Shown: positions 8,405 through 17,494 of the stretch, piece by piece
How positions within the stretch are numbered: position 1 is the first letter of the stretch
How the letters are laid out: each line of letters opens with the position of its first letter
Assembly (NCBI GenBank): GCA_030950365.1
Contig: JAUZRQ010000103.1
Coordinates: forward strand, 1-64,000
Length of the DNA: 64,000 nucleotides
DNA from: Candidatus Zhuqueibacterota bacterium
GTDB lineage: Bacteria > Zhuqueibacterota > Zhuqueibacteria > Zhuqueibacterales > Geothermadaptataceae
Direction: 5' to 3'
Notes under the pieces: model-generated
Seen by the model: the letters and a program-made list of their open reading frames with translations, nothing else
Database searches by the model: none
Told to the model about the DNA's origin: nothing
Translations under genes and position numbers: made by a program

Positions 8405-8647
8405 ATGGAAAAAGTCATAAAATCGAAAAGCAAAAAACGGATCGTCCTGGGTAAGAATTTGCTTGAGCAAGCCGGTCTTGGAGAAGAAATTGAAATTATT
8501 GTGCAGGATGGCGCAATTTTAGTGCTGTCAGCGGTGAAACCGGATGGCTGGAAGGCATTACAAGCCCTTGGAGAAGATCCTGGCGAGGGTAATATTGAGA
8601 ATCCTTCTATAAACCATGATCGATATCTTTATGGAGATCAAAAATGA
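8405..8647 (+). CDS. vapB: AbrB/SpoVT-like antitoxin of a VapBC-type pair
   Basis: The 80 residues begin with a short swapped-hairpin-like region containing KRIVLGKNLLEQAGLGEEIEIIVQDGAILV, the pattern of AbrB/SpoVT DNA-binding antitoxins. A charged, flexible tail follows that would wrap the toxin. The start is supported by AAAGGAG eight nucleotides upstream. The stop overlaps the start of the PIN-domain gene by 4 nt, the usual antitoxin-first arrangement. By family analogy it neutralises the PIN RNase and autoregulates its promoter. Confidence 0.8.
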   Translation: MEKVIKSKSKKRIVLGKNLLEQAGLGEEIEIIVQDGAILVLSAVKPDGWKALQALGEDPGEGNIENPSINHDRYLYGDQK

Positions 8648-9057
8648 TTTTTGTCGATACCAGTGCATGGGTTGCCCTAGAGGACAGAAAAGATATCAAT
8701 CTCTCTGCAGCGCTGCTGTTCAGACAGGAGCTTATGAATACAAAAATCAGACTCCTCACCACCAATTTCATCCTCGATGAAACCTTCACCCTGATGCTCT
8801 TTGACCTGGGATATCACAAAACCATTGCGTTTAAGAATAAGCTGGACGTACTCATTCATAATCATGTCGTCCTGGTGATTCACATCACTCCGGAAATAGA
8901 ATCGGAAGCCTGGCAAACGTTTGAACGATTTAATAAAGACAAATCATGGTCCTTTACAGACTGCACAAGCAAAGTAGTGATGGAACAATTAGGGGTTCGG
9001 GAAGCCTTTACCTTCGACCGGCATTTCAGTCAGATGAAATTTATCCAAAAGCCCTGA
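8644..9057 (+). CDS. vapC: PIN-domain ribonuclease toxin, VapC-like
   Basis: The protein has 137 residues, normal for VapC. It begins MIFVDTSAWVAL, with the first catalytic Asp at residue 5. A conserved Glu lies in NFILDETFTLML near residue 45, the FTDCTS motif near 97 supplies the third acidic residue, and FTFDRHF near 116 a fourth. These residues coordinate Mg or Mn in the RNase active site. The gene overlaps the antitoxin gene by ATGA. All key acidic residues are present, so the toxin is probably active. RNA target specificity cannot be read from sequence. Confidence 0.88.
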   Translation: MIFVDTSAWVALEDRKDINLSAALLFRQELMNTKIRLLTTNFILDETFTLMLFDLGYHKTIAFKNKLDVLIHNHVVLVIHITPEIESEAWQTFERFNKDKSWSFTDCTSKVVMEQLGVREAFTFDRHFSQMKFIQKP

Positions 9058-9158
9058 GGTAATGCGCCAAAAGTCATTCTGCACCATTTGGATTATGCAA
9101 TGTTAGGTATTTTCCCTGTTTGCCCGGAAAAAACAAAATCGGGATCCGCGCCATCAAG

Positions 9159-9180
9159 AAAAAACGGATAGCCCCTCCGT
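9159..9180 (-). terminator. Putative rho-independent terminator after glutamate dehydrogenase
   Basis: Read on the minus strand, a short ACGGA/TCCGT stem with a 7-nt loop lies directly after the gdhA stop codon and runs into six T residues. The stem is short, so the call is moderate. Confidence 0.45.
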
Positions 9181-9182
9181 GC

Positions 9183-10592
9183 TTACGGGAAAATCCCCAA
9201 TTCCATGTACGAACGGGCCACTTTGTGAATTGCATCCACAAAGGCGGCGGTGCGGAGATCGATCTGATCGCGGTGCTTACGGCGGATTTCTCGCAGTTCG
9301 TGGTAGGCGTTGACCATGGTGTCCTCCAGGCCGGAATTGACCAGGTCTTCCTCATTGGGGCCGTGCGCAAGTTGCTGGAGGTCATCATCGCTCAGCTTGC
9401 GGCCGGTCAGTTTCTCGATGGCACTGAGAATCTGACGCTGGGCATTTTCTTCAAACCGCTTTTGCATACGGCCGAAACGCACGTGTGACAGGTTTTTCAG
9501 CCATTCAAAATAGGATACCGTCACGCCGCCGGCATTCAAATAGATATCCGGAATGATCAGCACGCCTTTTTCGCGCAGATACTCATTGGCCGCCGAGGTT
9601 ACCGGGCCGTTGGCCGCTTCGGCGATGATTTTGGCCTGGATGCGCGCCATGTTTTGCTCGGTGATCTGATTTTCCAGCGCCGCCGGCACGAGTATGTCGC
9701 AGGGCAGCTCCAGCCCCTGCGGATTGGGCACATCTTTGGCGCCCGGGAATCCCAGGATTTTGCCGGTCTCTCGCCGGTGCTGAATCACCGCCTCCAGATC
9801 GAGACCATCAGGATTGTAAATGCCACCTTCATATTCCAGCAGACCCACCAGCCGCGCTCCGCCTTCCTGCAGGAATTTGGCCGCGTGGTAGCCTACGTTG
9901 CCGAGTCCCTGCACCACGACGCTTTTTCCTTCAAGGCCGGTCGGTAGCCCCAGTTTTTGCATATCCTCGGTGATATTGCATGCTTCCCGGATACCGAAAA
10001 ACACGCCGCGTCCCGTGGCCTCAGTGCGGCCGCGAATACCTCCCTGGGTTACGGGCTTGCCGGTCACGCAGCCCATTGCATCCAGGAGGTTACTTGTCAA
10101 TGCCGTGTAGGTATCCACGATCCAGGCCATTTCCTGGGGGCCGGTGCCGTAATCCGGGGCCGGCACGTCCTCGCCCGGTCCGATGAAATTTTTCCGAACC
10201 AGCTCGTAGGTATATCTCCGCGTAATGCGCTCCAGCTCCGCCTGCGAATATTTATGTTTACTGATTTTCACCCCACCTTTCGCGCCGCCGAAGGGAACAT
10301 CCACGATGGCGCATTTGTAGGTCATTAGCGCGGCCAGCGCCATAACTTCATCTTCATTGACCGTCATCGCGTAGCGGATGCCGCCTTTCACAGGCAGTTT
10401 GTGGTGACTGTGTTCGGCCCGCCAGGCATGGATGACTTCGATGGAGCCATCATCACGCTTGAGTGGAAAGGAAAAGTGGTACACGCTGTTGCAGGACTTG
10501 ATCTGCTCCAGAAGGCCGGGTTCGTATTCCGTCAATTTAGCGGCTCGGTCGAAATGCAAATTGACTTGTTTAAAAAAGCTGGTATGTGACAT
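9183..10592 (-). CDS. gdhA: Glutamate dehydrogenase (Glu/Leu/Phe/Val dehydrogenase family)
   Basis: The 469-residue enzyme interconverts glutamate and 2-oxoglutarate plus ammonia with NAD(P). The N-terminal catalytic domain has PVKGGIRY, the segment with the catalytic lysine [18 protein letters not shown] and [10 protein letters not shown]. The C-terminal Rossmann domain has the [15 protein letters not shown] nucleotide loop. Near the C-terminus are [10 protein letters not shown] and [17 protein letters not shown], which complete the usual hexameric-type enzyme. A ribosome binding site, GAGGTG, precedes the ATG. The gene stands alone, upstream of a putative terminator. Coenzyme preference is not certain from sequence. 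Confidence 0.97.
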   Translation of the reverse strand: MSHTSFFKQVNLHFDRAAKLTEYEPGLLEQIKSCNSVYHFSFPLKRDDGSIEVIHAWRAEHSHHKLPVKGGIRYAMTVNEDEVMALAALMTYKCAIVDVPFGGAKGGVKISKHKYSQAELERITRRYTYELVRKNFIGPGEDVPAPDYGTGPQEMAWIVDTYTALTSNLLDAMGCVTGKPVTQGGIRGRTEATGRGVFFGIREACNITEDMQKLGLPTGLEGKSVVVQGLGNVGYHAAKFLQEGGARLVGLLEYEGGIYNPDGLDLEAVIQHRRETGKILGFPGAKDVPNPQGLELPCDILVPAALENQITEQNMARIQAKIIAEAANGPVTSAANEYLREKGVLIIPDIYLNAGGVTVSYFEWLKNLSHVRFGRMQKRFEENAQRQILSAIEKLTGRKLSDDDLQQLAHGPNEEDLVNSGLEDTMVNAYHELREIRRKHRDQIDLRTAAFVDAIHKVARSYMELGIFP

Positions 10593-10699
10593 GGGCGCAC
10601 CTCATAAGTTTATGCAGGCAAGTCCAATCAGGGCGTCATTTCCGATTGTATTCCAAATTTCGGAATATCGTCATCCATCCCCGATTTTCTTGCCAAATT

Positions 10700-11671
10700 T
10701 TAACGGCGCCAGCGTCGCAGATCGGCTTCGGCGGCGATGTAACCGAACGCCGGCCAGAAACGGCCGGCCACCACCTTCTCAAAAATTTCCCGCGCCCGTT
10801 TTTTATTTCCATTGTAGTAGTACCAGTTGCCCAAGCCATATCCATACGTGGCCATGTCCAGCTCGCTGGCGTTTTGCCAATTGAGCAGCGAATCCGGCGA
10901 CAATAGGCCTTTGTACATAAGAAGACGGCGATGATAAGCGGTGTTTTCCAGAATTTCCATATCCTCGCGGATCAGCTCAAGGGAGGCGCGGGCCTCCTCC
11001 TCCCGGCCCATGCGCCGCAGGGTCATATACAGCCAGTCCACGGTCGCGCACAGCATGTCGTCATTTCTGGAAACCTTGAGGCATTCGCGGTAGGCGCGCA
11101 GGGCCTTGTCAAAATCGCCCTTCAGGTAATACGCCAGACCAAGATGATACCAGATATTCGAATGCAGGGTGCTTCGCGGAATATTGTACTTGTTCGGCTG
11201 GCCGTCCGGCTCGATTTCATCATTTTGGCCCTGGATCAATTTGGCTGCTTTTTCGAGATCGGCGATCGCGCGATCGAACTGACGGAGCGTGATGTAGCGA
11301 TGGCCCCGGTGCCGGTACATGCGGGCGTCATTCGGGAACTGTTTGATGCCGCCGCTGAACACCTGAACGGCCTCCCGGTAGCGCCATAGATAGGCCAGCC
11401 GCCGGCCGTACCAGATCAGCGCATCCGGGTCGTCCGGATTGGCTTCGTACCGCTTTTGCGCTTCCTTCAATTGCGCCGTGAGTTTGGCTTCCTGTGCCGG
11501 CGAAAACGTGATGCGGTACAGTGGATCGCCAAACAAGGAAATCGCTTCCAGGTACCGTTTTTCAGTGTTTTCTTTTTTCTGAGGAAGGTCCTGGGCTACA
11601 GCCGTACTGCGTAGCAACCCCAGCAGAAGAACCAACCAAACCGACATCCCAATCCGCATTGGATAACGCAT
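10700..11671 (-). CDS. Secreted tetratricopeptide-repeat protein
   Basis: The ATG at 11671 is preferred because GGGAGG lies just upstream; an upstream start at 11698 would put extra residues before the signal peptide. The protein begins MRYPMRIGMSVWLVLLLGLL and has a likely cleavage site after AVAQ, so it is exported. The rest consists of TPR-like helical pairs, including DPDALIWYGRRLAYLWRYREAVQVF, DARMYRHRGHRYITLRQFDRAI and IWYHLGLAYYLKGDFDKALRAY. TPRs mediate protein contacts; no enzymatic domain is visible. It is about 107 nt upstream of gdhA in the same direction, but with no sign of a functional link. Confidence 0.85.
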   Translation of the reverse strand: MRYPMRIGMSVWLVLLLGLLRSTAVAQDLPQKKENTEKRYLEAISLFGDPLYRITFSPAQEAKLTAQLKEAQKRYEANPDDPDALIWYGRRLAYLWRYREAVQVFSGGIKQFPNDARMYRHRGHRYITLRQFDRAIADLEKAAKLIQGQNDEIEPDGQPNKYNIPRSTLHSNIWYHLGLAYYLKGDFDKALRAYRECLKVSRNDDMLCATVDWLYMTLRRMGREEEARASLELIREDMEILENTAYHRRLLMYKGLLSPDSLLNWQNASELDMATYGYGLGNWYYYNGNKKRAREIFEKVVAGRFWPAFGYIAAEADLRRWRR

Positions 11672-11986
11672 ATAAGCCTCCCAAATTTGAACAATCAAAT
11701 AAATTGCGAAATTTCAAGTTTCCCCGGGCATGGCTTGCCGGATGCGACAATGGTGTAAACATGACAAAAACCATGTCAAGGTACGCAATAAAACCAGGAA
11801 AGCCTATAAAAATACAACGATCCGAGAAGATTGGGCTACCGCTTTTGCCCTTCAAATGGGTCATAGGGATTGAATAGTCAGGACCCTTGAGGCGACTGCC
11901 GTCTTTGGATTTTTTTGCCACGGTTTTTTAGGTATGAACCTGCACCTCACCCAGACGGCCATTCTGGCGGGAAGCATATTCCCGGC

Positions 11987-12727
11987 TCATAAAATCAGCT
12001 CGCGGATTTTGGCGGCGTGCGATCGGCTGACGCGCACCCGGGCGCCATTGATCATGGTGGCCACATAGCCGCCCTCGCCGTCGCTCTGCAGATGCTTCAG
12101 CGCGGGCAGGGCAATGATGTACGAACGGTGCACACGCACGAACCGTTGCGCGTCCAGCCGCTTTTCCAGAGCGCCGATGCCGAGATTGCAAAGGTATTCC
12201 CGGTCCGCCAGATGAATGCGGGTGTAATCGCCTTCAGCCGAAATACATAGGATGTCGTCGATGCGAATGGGAATGATACGCGATCCCACGCGCACGAACA
12301 GCCGGTTCAGCGATGGCGGCGCGGTTTGCATGAGTAGCGACAGCATGTTTTCCAGCCCGCTGCCGGTCTCCCTGCGCTGTTCCAGCGCCCGCTGCACGGC
12401 TTTCTGAAAACGATCCCGACTGAACGGTTTGAGCAGATAATCAATGGCATTGACTTCAAAGGCGCGGATGGCGTACTGATCGTAAGCGGTGGTGAAAATG
12501 ATATCCGGCAGGTGCTCGAGACGTAGCAACACCTCGAAACCGGACAGTCCCGGCATCTGAATATCCAGAAACACGAGATCCGGTTTTTGCTGGTTGATAG
12601 CTTTTACGGCCTCCCGGCCGGTGGCGCACTCGCCAATCACCGCGATGGCCGGCACATCCTGCAGATATTCCTTCAAAAGATCGCGGGCCGGCTTTTCGTC
12701 ATCCACAATCAGTGCGCGCACGGGCAT
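11987..12727 (-). CDS. LytTR-family response regulator
   Basis: The start is set at the ATG at 12727, two bases past the kinase stop, where an AGGA ribosome binding site overlaps the kinase end. The receiver domain (residues 1-120) has VDDEKPAR, phospho-acceptor Asp55 in FLDIQMPG, and a KPF lysine. The LytTR DNA-binding domain (about 140-246) contains RIIPIRIDDILCISAEGDYTRI and VRVHRSYII. It should bind DNA direct repeats after phosphorylation by the adjacent LytS-like kinase. The targets are unknown. Confidence 0.93.
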   Translation of the reverse strand: MPVRALIVDDEKPARDLLKEYLQDVPAIAVIGECATGREAVKAINQQKPDLVFLDIQMPGLSGFEVLLRLEHLPDIIFTTAYDQYAIRAFEVNAIDYLLKPFSRDRFQKAVQRALEQRRETGSGLENMLSLLMQTAPPSLNRLFVRVGSRIIPIRIDDILCISAEGDYTRIHLADREYLCNLGIGALEKRLDAQRFVRVHRSYIIALPALKHLQSDGEGGYVATMINGARVRVSRSHAAKIRELIL

Positions 12728-12728
12728 T

Positions 12729-13826
12729 TCAGTTCCTCTGCAATGGAATGGTGAATTGCACTTCGGTGCCTTTGCCTGGGTAGGACTGAATCTGTAGCTG
12801 CGCCTCGACGCCAAATAGCCGCAGCAACCTCTCGTTGGTGTTTTTCAGGCCAACGCCTTGCGGTTCTGAATCAGCGCCGTTCATGCCAATGCCGGTGTCA
12901 CGGATGCAAAACCGCAGCCGGCCGTCCTGATTGCGAACATCGATGTGAATACGTCCCCCCTCCTCCTTGGGGGCGATGCCATGCCGGATGGCATTTTCGA
13001 TCAGCGGCTGCAGGATCATCGGCGGGACGCGCGCGTCCTCCACATCCACCTCGACATGAATATCGAACGTCATCCGATCGCTGAAACGGCGGTGCTCCAG
13101 CGTCAGATAGTTGCGGATGAACGTCAGCTCCTCATCCAGCTTGACAAAATCGCGCTGGAAGCTCTGCAGCGTGTAACGCATCAGCTCGGCCAGTTGGGCG
13201 ATCATGTTCCGGGCCACTTCGGGCTTGTTCTTGACCATGGCGCTGATGGTGTTGAGGGTGTTGAACAGGAAATGCGGATTGATCTGCGCTTTGAGGGCGG
13301 CGATTTCGCGCTCGCGGGCCAGCTCCTGCAGCCGTGCGGTCTGTTGCTCGCGCTCGCGTAGCTTTTGCAGCGAATGGATGACGTGCAAAATGGAAAACTG
13401 GATCACGTAAAATGTAAACGCGCCATTGATGAGCCAGACACGGTTCTGGCCGATCTGCGCGAAGGCGTACACCTGCGGCCCCCATACCTGCAAAAACAGC
13501 CACGAATAAATTTCATACCAGGTGACCGAAAAGATCAACCCCAGCACGGCATGCGCCAGCAATTTCAGCGGCCATCGGCTCTGGTCCATTTTTCGGAACA
13601 CCACGTACCACGGCCCCAGGCTGAGCACGCCTTCGAGCAATGTGCCGAGGCTCATACCGGCGAACGTGGGCCAGAAGGGAACCCATTGCGGATTCTGCTG
13701 TACGATCATGATCGTGTACAGCAAACTGTAAAGCTCATAAATGCCCAGCGCAATGAGCACGCCTCTGGCGGTGATCCGCGGCCGTGAGGCAAGGTCCGCA
13801 GCCGCAGCCCGGGACAATTGATTCAT
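12729..13826 (-). CDS. LytS/YehU-type membrane sensor histidine kinase
   Basis: The N-terminal 150 residues contain about four hydrophobic segments, so the protein is membrane-bound without an obvious ligand domain. A short coiled coil (QKLREREQQTARLQELARER) leads into the His_kinase motif AQINPHFLFNTLNTISAM, with the phospho-accepting His near residue 185. The HATPase end has LIENAIRHGIAPKEEGG and DTGIGMNG. It is the cognate kinase of the LytTR regulator, whose start lies directly after its stop. The signal sensed cannot be deduced. Confidence 0.93.
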   Translation of the reverse strand: MNQLSRAAAADLASRPRITARGVLIALGIYELYSLLYTIMIVQQNPQWVPFWPTFAGMSLGTLLEGVLSLGPWYVVFRKMDQSRWPLKLLAHAVLGLIFSVTWYEIYSWLFLQVWGPQVYAFAQIGQNRVWLINGAFTFYVIQFSILHVIHSLQKLREREQQTARLQELAREREIAALKAQINPHFLFNTLNTISAMVKNKPEVARNMIAQLAELMRYTLQSFQRDFVKLDEELTFIRNYLTLEHRRFSDRMTFDIHVEVDVEDARVPPMILQPLIENAIRHGIAPKEEGGRIHIDVRNQDGRLRFCIRDTGIGMNGADSEPQGVGLKNTNERLLRLFGVEAQLQIQSYPGKGTEVQFTIPLQRN

Positions 13827-13880
13827 GGCTCAATCCGTTGCAAAACAGTGCGATTTATCCGGGTCCGGCCAGCCGAACGA

Positions 13881-14396
13881 TTAATAATCGTATTCGTCTT
13901 TTTCGTGCTCGTCTTCGTCCTCATCGTTGGTTGGCGTGGTGCCGCGCAGCGTGGCAATCGCCGATTTGGTCCAGTCGCAAAGCGTTTGCACATCCTGCTC
14001 GCTCAATCGGGCATCGCTGTGCATCCACAGATACGGCTTCAGCGGCATGCCGCCTTCTTCCACCTCTTCGCACAATTCATCCAGAGCCTTGACCTTTTTC
14101 TTGGTCTCGTAATCGGTCCAGGCTGAAAAATTCAAATGCCGCCGGCCTTCATTGACGTCGTTCACCACCAGCCATGACACGGGCGCAATATAGCTATACC
14201 ACGGCCATTTGGTGGCGTAAGAATGGCAATCAAAACAGGAACGCTCGAGAATTTGCATCACTTCGACTGGCACCTGCAAATCGGCCATGATGGTTTTGGA
14301 ATCATCGATCGGCGGATTGGTGCGCGCCGGGCCGAAGAACTGGATGACCACGGCAATCAGCACGAGAACCAGCACAATCAGCTTGCGTTTGTCCAT
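13881..14396 (-). CDS. Haem-binding domain protein with CxxCH motif
   Basis: Start at 14396 is chosen because AAGGAG precedes that ATG at good spacing and the protein then begins with a hydrophobic membrane anchor, MDKRKLIVLVLVLIAVVIQFF. After a proline-rich linker, a single c-type haem site, CFDCHSYATKWPWYSYIAP, lies near residue 61. A methionine-containing stretch, EEGGMPLKPYLWMH, follows and may supply the distal ligand. This matches the haem-binding domain family (PF14376-like) of periplasmic proteins. The C-terminus is very acidic (DEDEDEHEKDEYDY). It probably carries electrons or binds haem in the periplasm; the partner is not known. Confidence 0.85.
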   Translation of the reverse strand: MDKRKLIVLVLVLIAVVIQFFGPARTNPPIDDSKTIMADLQVPVEVMQILERSCFDCHSYATKWPWYSYIAPVSWLVVNDVNEGRRHLNFSAWTDYETKKKVKALDELCEEVEEGGMPLKPYLWMHSDARLSEQDVQTLCDWTKSAIATLRGTTPTNDEDEDEHEKDEYDY

Positions 14397-14605
14397 CGTA
14401 AGGCTCCTTTTCTGTGGGGTTGCTAAACGGTTCCGCATAACCTGTAAAGCTAATGAAATTTTCAAAAAAAGCAAGATTCGGTTGGCGAACGGCGTGAAAA
14501 AGCGTTAAGTTACGGATCACATCGATGAGCCACGACCATCTTTGCCATAACGAACATACGATGCGATCTATTCCAAATTGCATGAAACCATAACAGATAC
14601 TTCCC

Positions 14606-15457
14606 ATGCTGACATTCGATTTACCGCAGTCTTCGCGAGATTATGCCATTATCGAAAGGGCTCTCGCCTTCTGGCTCGATCACCTGCACTATCAGCCACC
14701 GGCGCAGGCGCTCGCAAAGGCTGCCGGGGTGAACGAGGCGCAATTCGAGCAAGTCGTCCGCCGCTGGGCCGGAATTGATACAGAGGCGTTTCTGCAGCGA
14801 CTCTCCCGGGAACACATCCGGCGCTTGCTACAGCGCTCGGCGGAGCAAACGCACTCGTTTCACGCCGATGAGAACAAGCCGTGGCGTCCCATCGCCATCC
14901 GTTGGGAAATTCGCACGCCCGGTTCAAGTTCCCCGCGGGGCGCCGGACTCCAGATCACTTATGGCTTTCACCCCACGCCGTTCGGCATGGCCCTGCTGGC
15001 ACGAACGGATCGCGGCGTTTGCTGGCTGTCGTTTGAGCGCGGCGGGAAGGAAGATTTACTTTCGGCGATGCATGCCTACTGGCAGGGAGCGCGGTTTGAA
15101 GAAGACCCGGCCGCGACCGCCGATTTGATCGAACGCATTTTTGACGGCTCTTCTGAACACGAACCAACACCGCTACACCTGTGCGGCAGCGAATTCCAGA
15201 TGCGGGTGTGGAATCGGCTGGTGGCCATTCCAGCCGGTGAAATCACCACGTATTCGGTACTGGCAAACGGATCGGGACGACACCGGGCCATACGGGCCGT
15301 TGGCACGGCGGTGGGACAAAATCCGGTGTCCTATCTGGTGCCATGTCACCGGGTATGGCGCAAGGACGGCGAGGTGGGGGGATACCGGTGGGGCATCGTT
15401 CGCAAATACGCGATGCTGATCCTGGAGACAGCCAATGCCGGCTCCCGTGCCGGCTAA
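14606..15457 (+). CDS. AraC-type HTH fused to O6-alkylguanine-DNA methyltransferase
   Basis: Residues 1-85 form a helical region resembling an AraC-type helix-turn-helix (LAKAAGVNEAQFEQVVRRWAG, then FLQRLSREHIRRLLQRS). Residues 110-280 are the suicide alkyltransferase: FQMRVWNRLVAIPAGEITTY with the DNA-contact helix, and the active-site VPCHRV around residue 246. Compared with E. coli Ada it lacks the N-terminal zinc domain that accepts methyl from phosphotriesters, so it is the common short Ada-like form. It should repair O6-methylguanine and may regulate its own gene. It stands alone. Confidence 0.92.
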   Translation: MLTFDLPQSSRDYAIIERALAFWLDHLHYQPPAQALAKAAGVNEAQFEQVVRRWAGIDTEAFLQRLSREHIRRLLQRSAEQTHSFHADENKPWRPIAIRWEIRTPGSSSPRGAGLQITYGFHPTPFGMALLARTDRGVCWLSFERGGKEDLLSAMHAYWQGARFEEDPAATADLIERIFDGSSEHEPTPLHLCGSEFQMRVWNRLVAIPAGEITTYSVLANGSGRHRAIRAVGTAVGQNPVSYLVPCHRVWRKDGEVGGYRWGIVRKYAMLILETANAGSRAG

Positions 15458-15561
15458 CCATTTCCTGCCAGCTCTCAACGCGACTGCCACGCAGGCATTG
15501 CGGACGAATGTTCAAGATGAGGGAACGAACGGCGCCGGGGTGAGCCGCCGCAATTCCAGGC

Positions 15562-15587
15562 AATAAAAAACCCCGGCGTGGCCGGGG
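15562..15587 (-). terminator. Rho-independent terminator
   Basis: A CCCCGGC/GCCGGGG stem of seven base pairs with a 3-nt GTG loop is flanked at its left by AATAAAAAA. On the minus strand this is a GC-rich hairpin followed by a T-run, placed directly after the hypothetical gene at 15609-15959. On the plus strand there is no T-run. Confidence 0.8.
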
Positions 15588-15608
15588 CTATGGCATGAGT
15601 CGGGTCGT

Positions 15609-15959
15609 TTAGCCCAGAAAATCTCCGGGAGGAAAATGATCCAAACATTCGTCCACCGACCAGTCGTTTTCGCTATGATCCGGACAGGTGGATGAGGTCA
15701 GCTCCCGCTCGATTTTCGCAAAATCCAGTTTGACCTGCGGCCGCGAAGCAAACATTTGCTCCTCGATAACCCACTTTCTCAGCAAACGCAAATACCGGTC
15801 ATCAATGCAAAAACGCTCTGAATCGTGCATCCGTGGGGGAAGGGGAAGCGGGTGGCGCTTGCGCGCAACCAGGGCAGCAATCTTATTGCGCTTCACATGC
15901 AGGATCTGGGCCAGCAAAGCAAACGTATTCGCCTGATCACTCAACACATTCCTTGTCAT
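15609..15959 (-). CDS. Small basic hypothetical protein
   Basis: The 116 residues comprise a basic N-terminal half (LLAQILHVKRNKIAALVARKRHPL, then RYLRLLRKWVIEEQMF) and an acidic C-terminal tail ending in DHFPPGDFLG. The repeated basic helices suggest possible nucleic-acid binding, but no family is recognised. There is no signal peptide. A good terminator follows the gene, which supports its being real and separately transcribed. Confidence 0.55.
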   Translation of the reverse strand: MTRNVLSDQANTFALLAQILHVKRNKIAALVARKRHPLPLPPRMHDSERFCIDDRYLRLLRKWVIEEQMFASRPQVKLDFAKIERELTSSTCPDHSENDWSVDECLDHFPPGDFLG

Positions 15960-16348
15960 GATACAATCCTCACAGCTCTGTTGTTAACAATGAGGGAGCA
16001 AATAAAAGCGAAGAGATTCACATATACGAATGATCGACCGGATGCGGATCGACTTTAATTCGCCCCTTACCCTGATTCTGTTAATTGTATGAAAATCAAT
16101 GAATAAAAGCAAGCTTATTACAGAAAAATAACCGAACCTGGTGGGCTGGAATCAGCGGCTTAGCTTCCCTTTATGCGGAATCGTCACCGTGCCCCGGGCC
16201 GCAAAAGCGAGCGGTAAATAGGTCGCATGCTCCCTTGATGTTGTAGCGCAAATTTCCTATATTAGCGACGACCTAACTCTTTGTAAGGCCGGAATAGCAA
16301 AAAGTTCCACCGTTTCGATGAGACACGCAAAATAGCTTACAGAACCCC
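15960..16348. other. Intergenic stretch upstream of sbcD
   Basis: This 389-nt spacer separates divergent genes and should hold promoters for both. No RNA gene, repeat or terminator is recognised. A TATATTAGCG-like AT stretch near 16257 could be a promoter element, but it is not distinctive. Confidence 0.35.
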
Positions 16349-17494
16349 ATGAAATTTGTGCATTTCAGCGATACCCATCTCGGCTTTAGTGATTTGAGCC
16401 GCATCGATTCCGAGACCGGCATGAATCAGCGCGAGATGGACTTTTACCGCGCCTGGGAACGCGTGATCGACGCCATCCTCGACCTGAAGCCGGATTTCGT
16501 GGTGCATGCCGGCGATCTGTTTCAGACGCCCCGCCCCAACAACCGCGCTCTGCGTATTGCCGCCGAGGGCATTCAGAAAGTCGCCAACGCAGGCATCCCG
16601 TTTGTGGTGGTGGCCGGCAACCACTCCACGCCGCGCATCCGCCAGACCGGAAGCATCTTTGAAACCATCGCCCTGTTTCAAAATGTGCATGCGGCCTATC
16701 AGAACCGCTACGAGCGTTTTCGTATCGGCGAGTGCGCGGTGCACTGCATTCCGCATTGCTCGCTTACCGAGGAACTGGAAGCCGCCTATGCCGCCGTGGA
16801 AGCGGATGACGAGGCCAGATATCAGATTCTGGTCACCCACGGCGCCTGGCGCGAAAGCGACGACCGGCTCATTGGCAGCGTCGGCGAGTTCAACGAACAA
16901 TTTCTGGAGAATCCGGAAAAAAAGACCGGCGTGACGTTCGATTACATCGCCCTGGGACATTATCACAAGCATCTGCCGGTGACCGACCATGCCGTGTACA
17001 GCGGTTCCACCGAGCGCACCAGCTTCAACGAAATTGGGTACACCTCCGGCTACGTGGTGGTCGATCTCGCGCAAAAATCCTGGCAGTATCACGAAATCGA
17101 GTCCCGCCCCATGCTGCGCCTCGGGCCGATCGATTGCTCCGGCCTGACCGCCACCGAAATTTATGATCGCCTGCAGGAGCTTGCGCCGCAGGTTCCCGAA
17201 GGCGCGCTGGTCCGGCTTGAGCTGGATGAGCTGTCGCGCGAGACGCTGCTCAGTCTCGACGGCCAGGAAATCGACCGCCTGCTTGAGCAGGCCTTTTATG
17301 TGGAAAAAATTCTCAATCCGGCCATTCAGAGCGGCATGCAGCATACTTCGGCCAGCATCGGCTCGTTGCCGGTTGAGTTTGAGCGCTATGTGCAGGAGCT
17401 GGACGATTTCGGCCTGGACCGCGAGCGCTTTTTGCAACTGGGGCAGCGATTGCTGCAAAGCGTGGAAGATGAAGCGTCCATGACCGAATCCTGA
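16349..17494 (+). CDS. sbcD: SbcD/Mre11-type exonuclease
   Basis: The 381-residue metallophosphoesterase has all the phosphodiesterase motifs: FSDTHLGFSD (from residue 6), VVHAGDLFQTPRP (near 50), VVAGNHSTPR (near 89), VTHGAW (near 163) and LGHYHKHLP (near 205). These bind two Mn ions for 3'-5' dsDNA exonuclease and hairpin-opening activity. The C-terminal half matches the SbcD capping domain. Its ATPase partner SbcC is encoded next, but 461 nt downstream rather than overlapping as is usual. Confidence 0.95.
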   Translation: MKFVHFSDTHLGFSDLSRIDSETGMNQREMDFYRAWERVIDAILDLKPDFVVHAGDLFQTPRPNNRALRIAAEGIQKVANAGIPFVVVAGNHSTPRIRQTGSIFETIALFQNVHAAYQNRYERFRIGECAVHCIPHCSLTEELEAAYAAVEADDEARYQILVTHGAWRESDDRLIGSVGEFNEQFLENPEKKTGVTFDYIALGHYHKHLPVTDHAVYSGSTERTSFNEIGYTSGYVVVDLAQKSWQYHEIESRPMLRLGPIDCSGLTATEIYDRLQELAPQVPEGALVRLELDELSRETLLSLDGQEIDRLLEQAFYVEKILNPAIQSGMQHTSASIGSLPVEFERYVQELDDFGLDRERFLQLGQRLLQSVEDEASMTES

